This document shows positions 33,512 to 41,868 of a stretch of 64,000 nt of DNA, in pieces; position 1 is the first letter of the stretch; every line of letters starts with the position of its first letter. A program made the translations under genes and the position numbers. The notes beneath the pieces are model-generated. The model was not told the DNA's origin and did no database searches. It saw only the letters and a list, made by a program, of their open reading frames with translations. Source of the DNA: Methanosarcina baikalica (lineage in GTDB: Archaea; Halobacteriota; Methanosarcinia; Methanosarcinales; Methanosarcinaceae); assembly GCF_031461075.1 (NCBI RefSeq), contig NZ_JAVKPK010000001.1:94031-158030 (forward strand), read 5' to 3'.

Positions 33512-34531
33512 ATGAAGAAAAATAATGGATATAAAAATGAGTCAGAAAGAAGATCTTTTTTCCGTTCGGAGTCTGCAACAGCAACTGTTATTGGGGCAGT
33601 ATTACTTCTAGGAATTATATTTACGGTGTTTGCCATCATACGGATAGATGCTGTTCCGGAGTGGAAAAATGATGCCGAGTACTCTCATATGGATGATATA
33701 GGGGAGGATATGGCAGATCTTAAGTCAAAAATTGATATGATGTCAACCATCCTGGCTTTAAACTCTAATTCCTCATACATCAACTCTTCGAATCCAAGTT
33801 CCTTAGCTCCTCCGCTAGTTATGAATGTGCCTTTCCATATGGGCGGTGGAGAGATTCCGTTTATAGACTCTATAAAATCCAGTGGGAATCTTGCTGTAAA
33901 TAAGGATAGGTACGTTATGAGCATAATAGTAAACCCTGAGGACGATGAGCCTTACTTCCAATCTATCAACTGCGGCACCATTAATTACAGTTCCCAAAAC
34001 AGATATTATGTAGATCAGGTTTTCAGTTATGAAAACGGAGCCCTGATCCTTAAACAGAAAGACCAGGCAGTCATGATGCTCTACCCTTCTATTCTTTTTT
34101 CCAATGTATCGACCAATGAAAATAATGTTTCGAATTATGATGTTTCGATAAACGCCATAAGGGTTTTGCAGAAACCCTATATTCCCCCAGATATTATTTC
34201 CTCAAATAGTCGGTGTTCTCTTCGCCTGACAGGAATCGGTTACCAACCTCTCTATGATAGTGAGATAAAAAGCTCAGGGAACATAGACAGATTTGTGTTA
34301 ACAATTACCACAGAATATCCCAAAGTCTGGGAGCTTTATTTTGAAAAAATAATGGAAAATGCAGGAATAAGCCAGGACAAATACAACCTTACGAATGAAA
34401 GCAAAAATGTACACTTAATTTTCCCTGAAATATCAGATCCAGCAAGTGAAAATGAATCAACATTGGAGATAAAAAGATTATATATAAGCGAAACCGAAAT
34501 CAAGGCCGAGCCTGAAATTGGCTTAAACTGA
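33512..34531 (+). CDS. Pilin-like membrane-anchored exported protein
   Basis: A 339-residue protein with one N-terminal hydrophobic segment in pilin context: SESATATVIGAVLLLGIIFTVFAIIRI (19-45) after a basic start. The rest is exported, N-glycosylation-rich (several N-S-S/N-V-S sites) and beta-rich. It resembles archaeal pilin-associated proteins of the DUF7289 kind. It lies 41 bp after the minor pilin gene, in the same operon. A degenerate relative of its C-terminus follows immediately (34560-34826), so the locus once had at least one more copy. Confidence 0.7.
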   Translation: MKKNNGYKNESERRSFFRSESATATVIGAVLLLGIIFTVFAIIRIDAVPEWKNDAEYSHMDDIGEDMADLKSKIDMMSTILALNSNSSYINSSNPSSLAPPLVMNVPFHMGGGEIPFIDSIKSSGNLAVNKDRYVMSIIVNPEDDEPYFQSINCGTINYSSQNRYYVDQVFSYENGALILKQKDQAVMMLYPSILFSNVSTNENNVSNYDVSINAIRVLQKPYIPPDIISSNSRCSLRLTGIGYQPLYDSEIKSSGNIDRFVLTITTEYPKVWELYFEKIMENAGISQDKYNLTNESKNVHLIFPEISDPASENESTLEIKRLYISETEIKAEPEIGLN

Positions 34532-34559
34532 ATAGAGAGGAAATTAAAGGAAAAAATAA

Positions 34560-34826
34560 GGGATACTTAGAAATCGAGAGAAAAAATATAAGCGAAAAAA
34601 CGAAAAGAATTACAATCTCAGGATTTGGAAAAGAACCTTAGATGCCTGGTTTGCATACTTCAATGAAAATGCGCAGGATAGAGGGTTAAAATACGAAAAG
34701 GATTATAAGATTGAATATCTCCCTGATTCCAACTCCGTGCGTTTCTCATTCCTTCCCGGCAGCAGCAAAAAACTTGAAAGGCTCCATGTGAGTAAAGTGA
34801 TGATACATACAGAAGTCGGAGCCTGA
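34560..34826 (+). pseudogene. C-terminal remnant of a second pilin-like gene
   Basis: The frame from 34560 to the TGA at 34824-34826 has no in-frame start near a ribosome site but encodes TLDAWFAYFNENAQDRG, YKIEYLPDSNSVRFSF and LERLHVSKVMIHTEVGA. This parallels the end of the preceding protein (WELYFEKIMENAG, KNVHLIFPE, LEIKRLYISETEIKAE). It is best read as the truncated 3' end of a paralogue. The sequence from 34827 to 35045 has nothing further. Confidence 0.6.
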
Positions 34827-35045
34827 TAAAGTTTTAATTTTTTTATTTCACAGACTGGATTTAAAATATAACGGTTGAAGCGTGCATAATTTCTCAATGT
34901 ATTAAATAACGCCGAAAATGAAAAAACATAAAAATGAATATCAACTATCTTGCAGTCTGCCTTCACTGACGGAAAAGAAAAAGGCATATGGATTCTATAC
35001 CCACTTACACCGAAAAATCGGATAAGCTGGAAAAAAGAGATCCAT

Positions 35046-35798
35046 ATGCCTGAAAAATACGCAACTTATTACCCTGCAACAAGAATTTATTCCGACGGCA
35101 GGACCGAAGATATTAAAGTGCTGCTCGCAAGAGAATGCCCTGTTAAACTTTTTCTTGACGGAAAACTTTTTACGACGCTCTTTGCTTCCCCACTCGAACT
35201 CAAAGAGCTTGCAGTCGGGCACCTGATCACAGAAGGAATTGTCAGTTTCAGGGGGATTGAAAGCGTCGAAGTTGAAGGGAATGAAGTTAATATTCTGACC
35301 CGAAAAGATAAGCAACTCCTTCGTACCAAAACAGCCAAAGAAGCTGAAAAAGAAGAAAAGGTCAGCAAAGAAATCTTTGTCGATTCGGCCTCTGTTTTCG
35401 AACCTGAAGTCCTTTTTGCAGGCACAGGACATCTAGAATCCGATACATACAAACTTACCAGAGGGACTCATCTGGCAGCTCTGATAGACATAAAAGGAAA
35501 AGTTTCGGTACGGATTGTTGATGTCGGAAGGCACAATGCCGTAGACAAAGCAGTAGGATCCGCCTTTTTCAAGGGCCTTGACCTCTCACAACATTATATG
35601 CTTTCTACAGGCAGACAGCCCGCCTATATGGTCACAAAAGTGGCAAGGGCAGGAATTCCCCTTGTCGCGACCAAAGCCATGCCCTTCGATTCAGGCGTTG
35701 AAGCCGCAAAAAACACAAACGTGTGCCTCATAGGCCAGCTCAGAAAAGAATCGATGCTCATCTTTGCCAGTGAATGGCGGGTAAAAACCAAACGGTGA
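35046..35798 (+). CDS. fdhD: FdhD-family protein lacking the catalytic cysteine pair
   Basis: A 250-residue FdhD-type protein. FdhD normally moves sulfur from a desulfurase to the molybdenum or tungsten cofactor of formate dehydrogenase. Conserved parts are LELKELAVGHLITEGIV (about 52-68), RIVDVGRHNAVDKAVG (about 155-170), LSTGRQPAYMVTKVARAGIPLVATKAMP (about 188-215) and the C-terminal LRKESMLIFA. The flexible loop that usually carries CxxC (about 100-125) here reads EKEEKVSKEIFVDSAS with no cysteine; the only cysteines are in ARECPVK and NVCLIGQL. Start at ATG 35046: the frame is open to a TTG at 34950 but family alignment begins near the chosen Met. It may act on formylmethanofuran dehydrogenase, the main Mo/W enzyme of this genus (inference). 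Confidence 0.75.
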   Translation: MPEKYATYYPATRIYSDGRTEDIKVLLARECPVKLFLDGKLFTTLFASPLELKELAVGHLITEGIVSFRGIESVEVEGNEVNILTRKDKQLLRTKTAKEAEKEEKVSKEIFVDSASVFEPEVLFAGTGHLESDTYKLTRGTHLAALIDIKGKVSVRIVDVGRHNAVDKAVGSAFFKGLDLSQHYMLSTGRQPAYMVTKVARAGIPLVATKAMPFDSGVEAAKNTNVCLIGQLRKESMLIFASEWRVKTKR

Positions 35799-36123
35799 GA
35801 ATCCGCTAAAAAATCGCTCATTTTCATTTATATGTAAAACGGCTTTTAGCATAGCTTTAGCTTTTACCAGAAGGCGCACTGTTATTGATTCCAAAACCGT
35901 AGAAGCTCTAAAATCAAATTTAAACGCTGAAAAAGGAGAAAACTAAAAAAAATAATCCCCCAAAAAAAGAAAGTCACGTATGTAATCCATTATAATATTA
36001 TTTCTTCTGCCTGGGAAAGAGATAGACATCAGCTATGAAAGATTTGCCCAGTCTATAACAGATGACTCAGGAAATCGGCTGCATCCAGCTTGTCCAGACG
36101 TTTTCTCCAGCTTGGTTAAAATT
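35799..36123. other. Spacer, no gene recognised
   Basis: 325 bp between convergent fdhD and the PspC gene. On the minus strand, just beyond the PspC stop, another frame stays open for about 35 codons (AISKDEILTKLEK...), possibly a lost C-terminal helix of the PspC protein after a frameshift; this is weak. Confidence 0.35.
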
Positions 36124-36600
36124 TCATCTTTGGAGATTGCTGCGCCGAGTGCTGGAAACCATCTCAACGCTCTCTTCCGGAGGCATGATTATTGCCAGGA
36201 TAATATATATGACAATGCCGATTCCTTCCAGAACAAGGGCTGCAAAAGCGAGCCTTATGAAGGTCGGGTCAATATCAAAGTATTCTCCTAACCCGCCACA
36301 GACTCCAAAGAGCTTGCGGTCGGTCTTGCTCCTGGTTAGCCGCCGCTTCATTGTGTAGATGGTGCTTTTTTCTTCCCCGGACTCTCCCCCTTTTACTTCT
36401 CCGGCCTCTGTTCGAACTTCTTTTTCTCCGGTCTCTTCCCCTTTATCTTCTCCGGTCTCTGTTCGGACTTCTTTTTCTTCGATTTTTTCTTCAGGTTTTG
36501 CCCACGATTCCTCCGTATAACCAGTTCTAAGTTCTCCCGGAGCTTCAAAAAAATGTTCTTTATTTTCCTTTTTTTCTTGAGATTCTGGATTTTCCTGCAT
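36124..36600 (-). CDS. PspC-domain membrane protein
   Basis: A 158-residue protein. The first ~80 residues are a highly charged Glu/Lys-rich tail with a near-duplication (EKEVRTETGEDKGEETG and EKEVRTEAGEVKGGESG). The PspC domain is RLTRSKTDRKLFGVCGGLGEYFDIDPTFIRLAFAALV (about 86-122), followed by a membrane helix (GIGIVIYIILAIIMPPEE). PspC proteins take part in envelope-stress responses in bacteria; in archaea the role is not established. Single-gene unit on the minus strand. Confidence 0.85.
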   Translation of the reverse strand: MQENPESQEKKENKEHFFEAPGELRTGYTEESWAKPEEKIEEKEVRTETGEDKGEETGEKEVRTEAGEVKGGESGEEKSTIYTMKRRLTRSKTDRKLFGVCGGLGEYFDIDPTFIRLAFAALVLEGIGIVIYIILAIIMPPEESVEMVSSTRRSNLQR

Positions 36601-36669
36601 ATTGACTATTTAATTCCCCAGGATTTATATTATTATGGTACTTTTTCTACCTTTTTTATTATTCTTATT

Positions 36670-36969
36670 TCATCCTTTAATTTTAGTGGTTATCTGAACA
36701 ACAGCATCCCGTTTCCCTGAAGAAAACTTCGTATAACATAAGAAGAAGCAGTAAAACCACAAAAATACCTTCAGGTCTCCGGAAAGCAATTCTTTTGCGG
36801 TTCCCATGATTGCAGTTGCGCTAACCCCTACTTTCAGGTAAAACCGATCCAGCAGGGTTCCTGCCCCGAGAGTACGGAGGGAAATCACTACCATATTAAG
36901 AGCTGCCTGACGTTTTCCCAGGAAACGGGCAACCACCATCATAGTTGCTGCATTGGTCGCCGGACCTGC
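36670..36969 (-). pseudogene. C-terminal fragment of a DUF318/ArsP-type permease
   Basis: About 100 codons encoding AGPATNAATMMVVARFLGKRQAA, VVISLRTLGAGTLLDRFYL and a final hydrophobic helix. GPATNAAT and the following helix are typical of the end of DUF318 (ArsP_1) permeases, which normally have ~300-400 residues and eight helices. The first two-thirds are missing, and the fragment abuts, in a different frame, the end of the decayed arsR-like gene, so an internal deletion has fused the two. Confidence 0.55.
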
Positions 36970-37176
36970 TCGTCTACGATGTAATAAACAGTAAATTTTC
37001 CTTCCCTTCTGACTCTCACAAAGTCAAGCCCTGAAGGTGCAGAGGCCATGAGAGACTGCGGGCTGAGTGACATCGAGAACCTGTTCGAGTTCGCAAACAC
37101 ACATCTCTTTTTGCCTTAACAAAAAAAGGACCTTCAGGCGAGTATCGAACTGGAGCGCCTGAAAAACCGCAGCCAT
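36963..37176 (-). pseudogene. Frameshifted ArsR-family regulator
   Basis: Read on the minus strand from ATG 37176: FQALQFDTRLKVLFLLRQKE, then MCVCELEQVLDVTQPAVSHGL, then a frameshift near the word AGGGCTTGAC, then DFVRVRREGKFTVYYIVDEQV. This is a nearly complete ArsR/SmtB winged helix with the metal-site motif CVCEL, recognition helix QPAVSH and wing RREGKFTVYY. One extra base disrupts it. Together with the adjacent permease fragment it is the ruin of a metal- or arsenic-responsive efflux operon. Confidence 0.65.
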
Positions 37177-37309
37177 CAAAGAGATATTTTCTGCATCAGG
37201 AACCGTTTGCAGCAGGTTTCATATCTGCTTTGTGTTCACTCTTTCATAGTTATTTTGTATGATTACATGAACAACTGATCATATACCAATATCTCTTTGA
37301 TGGCTGCGG
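37167..37309. repeat. 22-bp perfect inverted repeat with 99-bp spacer
   Basis: 37167-37188 and 37288-37309 are exact reverse complements over 22 bp; the core is GCAGCCATCAAAGAG. The left arm coincides with the start of the decayed arsR-like gene. It may be the scar of an inversion-duplication or the ends of a lost small element. The remaining bases to 37367 hold nothing recognisable. Confidence 0.7.
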
Positions 37310-37367
37310 CAATTGAAGAGACTATAAAAGTCGTTATTTTATCTTAAAACCTTTTCATTACTTGTTT

Positions 37368-38141
37368 TTAGAGGCTAAGAATTAGGATGGCAATAAGTAC
37401 AAGGATAAATAGGGCTTTCCAGTCTCTTTTCTGCATGGAAAGCTCATGCATTGAGGTTCTGCGTATTCCCTGATAACCTCTGCTCTCCATTGCGAGGGCC
37501 AGTTCTTCCGCGTCCCTGATTACACCCCTGAGCAGGGGAATGGCAAGGGCAGGAACTGAATGGAAAGGATTCTTTACAAAATCCATTCCCCTTGCAGCCT
37601 GTGCTGCTTTTGTCCGCTCAACTCTCTCGAAAAGAAGAGGAAGAAACGCTATAGAGATATTCATCATTGTAGCAAGCTCAAAGGAGCTGATTCCCAGCCA
37701 GCGTAGAGGTAGAGGTCTGAGCATTCTTTCTATGCCACAGGTGATTGCAGAAGGATCCGTACTGGCTGTAAGAAGGGCTGCAAAAAGCAGCAAAAGTATG
37801 AACCGGGCAACAAGCTTAAGCCCTTTATCCAGTCCTTCCAGACTAGGCTGCAGGACCCAGAATGAAGCAAAAGCTCTTCCATCGGTGAAAAATAGCTGCG
37901 CGAGAAATATGAAAATCATAAACAGGACCATAGGCCTGACTGCCCTTAAAAACACCTTCATTGGTAACTCTGAAAGCGAAGCGAAGGCAAAGAAAAGCAC
38001 GAAAAGAGACCCAATTCCTGTAAAATTCTCAACCCTGAACGCCAGAATTCCAAGTAGCATTACTGCTGCAATTTTTGTTCTGGGGTCGAGCCGATGGAGA
38101 ATGGAAGCCCCAGGAACATAACTGAAAAAAGGTTCCTGCAT
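37368..38141 (-). CDS. ecfT: Energy-coupling factor transporter transmembrane protein EcfT
   Basis: A 257-residue membrane protein, the scaffold of an ECF transporter. The family start SYVPGASILHRLDPRTKIAAVMLLGI is present, followed by about five or six helices, and the coupling helices carry the two characteristic motifs AAQAARGMDF and LAMESRGYQG whose Arg-Gly contacts the ATPases. It is the last gene of the minus-strand bioY-ecfA1-ecfA2-ecfT unit, so the likely cargo is biotin. Confidence 0.9.
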   Translation of the reverse strand: MQEPFFSYVPGASILHRLDPRTKIAAVMLLGILAFRVENFTGIGSLFVLFFAFASLSELPMKVFLRAVRPMVLFMIFIFLAQLFFTDGRAFASFWVLQPSLEGLDKGLKLVARFILLLLFAALLTASTDPSAITCGIERMLRPLPLRWLGISSFELATMMNISIAFLPLLFERVERTKAAQAARGMDFVKNPFHSVPALAIPLLRGVIRDAEELALAMESRGYQGIRRTSMHELSMQKRDWKALFILVLIAILILSL

Positions 38142-38277
38142 GTTTCCTCGTATTTGTCTTTTTAAAGTATTTTTCAGAAATTTTATTCAGGTGCTTCCTG
38201 TTTAAAATAAATTTAGCACTTTGTCGATCACATTAATCTTCAACAATTTCTTATTCAGACAGCAGTTTCTTACCAGA

Positions 38278-39132
38278 TTATATTCTCTGACCCGGATTGT
38301 TCTCATAATTTTCTTTTTCAATTGCAGATTTTACTCTAAGGATCTCTTCAAGAGCACCTTCAACCGTAAATACTGCAGGATTTACGGGCAGACCTCTTGC
38401 TCTGAGTTCCTTCATCATGGAAGCAATAGGCGGAAGAGGTATGCAATCGGTTTCAAGGTATTTTTCCCTGCTGCCCTGGAAAGCTATCCTTCCTTCCCTG
38501 ATGAGTACGATTCTTTCAAGCAGCGGAAAAAACCCTTTAAGGTTATGGGTTACTGTAATAACCGCAGTTCCCCTGTCTTTTATTTTTTGAAGAGCCTCGA
38601 GGATTTCCTTTTTCCCAACAGGATCAAGCCCTGTTATGGGTTCGTCCAGTATGAGGTAATCCGGCCTGAGTGCAAGGGCGCTTGCAAGGGCAATTCTTTG
38701 CATTTCCCCTCCACTAAGGCTGAAAGGGTCTCGAGAAAGCACGGCCCGATCAAGAGAAACAGCTTCAAGCACCTCATAAATCCTTTCCTCGGTTTCTTTT
38801 TTCGAGTACCCGAAGTTTAGAGGGCCGAAAGCTATTTCCTCATATATGGTCCTGCAAAAGAGCTGGTCTGCAGCCTGTTGAAAAACCATTCCTACCCTGC
38901 GTTTTGCCTCTTTTGAGGAAGGATCGAGCCCGTCAACACGCACGGTTCCGGTTTTCGGCTTAAAAACCCCGTTGAAAATTTTTGTAAGAGTGGATTTCCC
39001 GGCACCTTTTTCTCCCAGTATCCCCACGAACTCTCCTTTTTCTATCCGCAGGTTAATGTCTCTTAAAGCAGGAGTTTCGAGAGGAGTCTTACTGGAATAG
39101 GAAAAACTCACGTTTTCAAGAATAATCGGCAT
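38278..39132 (-). CDS. ecfA2: ECF transporter ATPase (second subunit)
   Basis: A 284-residue ABC ATPase. Walker A GEKGAGKST is at 40-48, the signature is LSGGEMQ, Walker B YLILDEPITGLDP, and the switch His is in VITVTHNL. It forms the ATPase heterodimer with the preceding gene's product. Its start overlaps that gene's 3' end by 25 bp on the minus strand. The bases between ecfA2 and ecfT (38142-38277) hold nothing recognisable. Confidence 0.9.
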   Translation of the reverse strand: MPIILENVSFSYSSKTPLETPALRDINLRIEKGEFVGILGEKGAGKSTLTKIFNGVFKPKTGTVRVDGLDPSSKEAKRRVGMVFQQAADQLFCRTIYEEIAFGPLNFGYSKKETEERIYEVLEAVSLDRAVLSRDPFSLSGGEMQRIALASALALRPDYLILDEPITGLDPVGKKEILEALQKIKDRGTAVITVTHNLKGFFPLLERIVLIREGRIAFQGSREKYLETDCIPLPPIASMMKELRARGLPVNPAVFTVEGALEEILRVKSAIEKENYENNPGQRI

Positions 39133-39932
39133 ATTTCCTCTGCAAAGCTGTGGGGGGAAGATGTTTTTTCCCAGGGGATTGCGACCCCGTTAGTTTTCAG
39201 GTGCTCTGCCAGCTCAATAAGAGAAGGCAGGGAGAATCCAAGGGTTTGAAGGGAGGAGTCCGAAAAAACGCTCTCAGGATTTCCTTCAAGCATTATTCTC
39301 CCTTTTTCCATGACAATTATTCTGTCTGCGTCATGAAGCTCTTCGAGATTGTGGGTAATATATACAATCGTTTTTCCTTTTCGGTGCAGTTTTTTTATGC
39401 TTTCAAGAATAGCCGTCCCGGAATCGGGATCAAGCATGGAAGTGACCTCATCGAAAATAAGGCATTCAGGCCTCATTGCAAGAATTCCTGCCAGGGCAAC
39501 ACACTGCCCCTGCCCTCCACTCAAATTTTTTGGGGAACGGTGCCTGTAATTCTCAAGCCCTGTTTCGGCAAGGGCCACATCCACGCATTTCCTGATTTCC
39601 ACAGGAGGAAGGCAAAGATTCTCGGGGCCGAAAGCAAGATCTTCTTCGACTGTCCTGCCCACAAATTGAGTTTCAGGATTCTGGAATACAATACCTATGA
39701 GCTTCCGGATTCCCGGGAGCTTGGAAGGATCACGAGTATCCATTCCCCTTATCATTACCCTGCCTTGCTGGGGTTTCAGGAGCCCATTGAGCAGGAGAGC
39801 AAGTGTGGACTTTCCGCTGCCGTTTTTACCGATTATCCCTATGAATTCTCCTTTTTTTATTGCCAGAGTTATGTTCTTAAGCGCAGGGGTTCCATCAGGA
39901 TAATTATAACGTACTTTTTCGAGCCTGATCAT
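39108..39932 (-). CDS. ecfA1: ECF transporter ATPase (first subunit)
   Basis: A 274-residue ABC ATPase. Walker A GKNGSGKST is at 35-43, the Q-loop is IGIVFQNPETQFVG, the signature LSGGQGQ, Walker B CLIFDEVTSMLDP and the switch His in IVYITHNL. FQNPETQFV is typical of EcfA proteins. With EcfA2 and EcfT it makes the energising module; BioY, encoded just upstream, gives specificity. Confidence 0.9.
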   Translation of the reverse strand: MIRLEKVRYNYPDGTPALKNITLAIKKGEFIGIIGKNGSGKSTLALLLNGLLKPQQGRVMIRGMDTRDPSKLPGIRKLIGIVFQNPETQFVGRTVEEDLAFGPENLCLPPVEIRKCVDVALAETGLENYRHRSPKNLSGGQGQCVALAGILAMRPECLIFDEVTSMLDPDSGTAILESIKKLHRKGKTIVYITHNLEELHDADRIIVMEKGRIMLEGNPESVFSDSSLQTLGFSLPSLIELAEHLKTNGVAIPWEKTSSPHSFAEEICRLFLKT

Positions 39933-40019
39933 ACTTAATCAAACTTTCATTTCTTCGTTTTAAATTCTCCGAAAAACTCCGGTTTCTTTTTCAAAGGAAA
40001 AATTAGAAGCCAGGAGGCT

Positions 40020-40583
40020 TTAAAGTTCATGGGTTGAAGCAATGTACGCGGCAACTGCAGTTTTTACGATTTCTCCCGGTATAAAAGGAAGAATACCAAG
40101 GGCAAGGGCTGTCCCGGGTCCTATCTCAGCCATCAGCATCAATTGAAAAACCCCGCAGGCATAGAGAACCAGGACTCCTATGCTCATGTTAAGGGCATTG
40201 ATGAGGAGCCTGGATCTGGTAGTATTTTCCGCCTTTTCGGAAAGCTTTCCTATGATATAAGCAGCGAGAATGAACCCGACTATATACCCGCCTGTAGGCC
40301 CAAGGAGCACTCCCATTCCGGAACTGCCTCCTGCAAAAACAGGAAGTCCTGCAATGCCAAGCAAGGTATACACTATCATGCTCAGGCTTCCCCATTTGCT
40401 TTTCAACATGCTCCCGGCAAGCAGAACAAAGAATACCTGCAGTGTGATAGGGACAGGGGAGAAAGGCATAGGAATCTGTATGTAAGATCCTGCGGCAGTC
40501 AGGGCCGCAAAAAGGGATGCAAAGACCATCATCCTGAGTTCAGGAGTACGGGATGAATAAGAATGATTGTTTTTTATATGCAC
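40020..40583 (-). CDS. bioY: Biotin transporter substrate-binding protein BioY
   Basis: A 187-residue S-component with six hydrophobic segments. The BioY signature is clear: AALTAAGSYIQIPMPFSPVPITLQVFFVLLAG, followed by LGIAGLPVFAGGSSGMGVLLGPTGGYIVGF. It binds biotin and docks on EcfT. First gene of the minus-strand unit; 87 bp separate it from ecfA1. No biotin-synthesis genes are seen in the window. Confidence 0.92.
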   Translation of the reverse strand: MHIKNNHSYSSRTPELRMMVFASLFAALTAAGSYIQIPMPFSPVPITLQVFFVLLAGSMLKSKWGSLSMIVYTLLGIAGLPVFAGGSSGMGVLLGPTGGYIVGFILAAYIIGKLSEKAENTTRSRLLINALNMSIGVLVLYACGVFQLMLMAEIGPGTALALGILPFIPGEIVKTAVAAYIASTHEL

Positions 40584-41059
40584 ATTTTCTCCTCTTATCG
40601 ATTTTTACTTTTACTCGTGTCTTTTCTTTTTTTCGCCTTTTTCAGGCTTTTCAATGATTCTTAAACCTATATTTGCAGGTAAACACGATCCGATGGGAAA
40701 TAAAGGCTGTAATAGTGACTAAACTAACTGATAAAGACTGATACTGACTGTACCTCTTGATACTGACTGTACCTCTTAAGCCTCACAGCAACAATTCTCT
40801 AAATATCAATATCAATATCAAATCTCTGAGGGACAGATAGCCCATTGCAAATATAAGGTATTGTTAACCACAGAAATGTCAATGGTTTACATTAGATTTA
40901 AAACTTTCCAGAAAAATCAACTCTTGTTTTCTCAGGCGTTTATTTCTCCATTTCGAACCGACAATTAGATATATATCTTATACCGGTATTAGGGATACTT
41001 CACCTGAAATGCAGATTCAGCAGGCGGCTGCAAGGCTGTATTCTCAGGAAGCGGTTCGT
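40584..41059. other. Spacer with 19-bp tandem duplication and tRNA promoter
   Basis: 476 bp between divergent bioY and tRNA-Arg. TGATACTGACTGTACCTCT is present twice in direct tandem (40739-40757 and 40758-40776), perhaps an operator or a simple duplication. AATATCAATATCAATATC follows at about 40800. A TATA-like GATATATATCTTA lies at 40971-40983, about 77-89 bp before the mature tRNA start, suitable for a tRNA precursor. No coding frame. Confidence 0.45.
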
Positions 41060-41134
41060 GGGCGTGTGGCCTAGCCCGGATATGGCGGCAGCCTCCTAAG
41101 CTGTAAATCGGGGGTTCAAATCCCTTCGCGCCCG
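41060..41134 (+). tRNA. tRNA-Arg (anticodon CCU)
   Basis: 75 nt. The acceptor stem GGGCGTG pairs with CGCGCCC (one G-U), followed by discriminator G. The anticodon stem GCAGC/GCTGT encloses the loop CTCCTAA, so the anticodon is CCU and reads AGG. The T arm is GGGGG-TTCAAAT-CCCTT. CCA is not encoded, as is usual in archaea. No intron seen. The sequence to 41388 has nothing recognisable. Confidence 0.93.
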
Positions 41135-41388
41135 CTAATTTCCTTTAACCTACTTTTGTCAGTTTAATCCAGAAATAAAGGTTCATTTTAGAATTTTAAT
41201 GTTTTTTAGACGCTTTGCCGACTCAGAAGGAGAATCCGATCTTCCTGAATTATAGGATCTATTTGTAGACGATGGAAAATCTCTTATCTGGAAAGCGAGT
41301 AATTCCATAGCTGGTACACAGTACAGTTTTAAAAATCATAAACTCTAACAGTTTATTCTATAACAGCCTTATTCTATTAGAAAATAAA

Positions 41389-41868
41389 ATGCCACTTCAG
41401 AGGAAACAGAAATTGATCAGGAAAGCCAGGGTAGATGACGTCGTTGTAATGAAGCAGATTATCAATACTTATTCGAAGGATGAGCTAATGCTTGCCCGTT
41501 CTCTGAGTGAAATATATGAGAACATTAGGGATTATTACATCTGCGAGATTGATGGAGAGGTTGTAGGCTGCTGTTCGCTGCATGTAGTATGGGAAGATCT
41601 TGCAGAGATACTTGCTCTTGCGGTGAACCCAAAATGTGCAAGAAAAGGAATAGGTGCAAAGCTTGTCTCGGCATGCCTTGATGATGCTCGAAACCTTGGC
41701 ATGAAGGAAGTCTTTGCACTTACTTATGTGCCTGGTTTTTTTGAAACCCTGGGCTTTAAGGTTGTGGACAAAAACAGCCTTCCCAGGAAAATCTGGTCCG
41801 GCTGTCTAAAATGCCCCAAATTTCCAGATTGTAACGAAATTGCTGTCCTTAAATCGATTAATTCCTGA
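41389..41868 (+). CDS. GNAT N-acetyltransferase, ArgA-like, with Cys-rich tail
   Basis: A 159-residue acetyltransferase. The acetyl-CoA loop is LAVNPKCARKGIGAKLVSACLDDAR (about 83-107), then FALTYVPGFFETLGFKVVDKNSLPRKIWSGC. The last motif resembles short stand-alone N-acetylglutamate synthases, which make the first intermediate of arginine synthesis. The C-terminus CLKCPKFPDC is a CX2CX5C motif shared with the GNAT protein at 11557-12000. It is a single gene; no arg genes adjoin it, so the substrate is a family-based guess. Confidence 0.78.
   Translation: MPLQRKQKLIRKARVDDVVVMKQIINTYSKDELMLARSLSEIYENIRDYYICEIDGEVVGCCSLHVVWEDLAEILALAVNPKCARKGIGAKLVSACLDDARNLGMKEVFALTYVPGFFETLGFKVVDKNSLPRKIWSGCLKCPKFPDCNEIAVLKSINS

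Noticed and set aside
35799..36123. Extra ~35-codon minus-strand extension of the PspC protein in another frame
   Set aside because: It would need a frameshift and shows no clear domain; the annotated stop gives a normal PspC protein.
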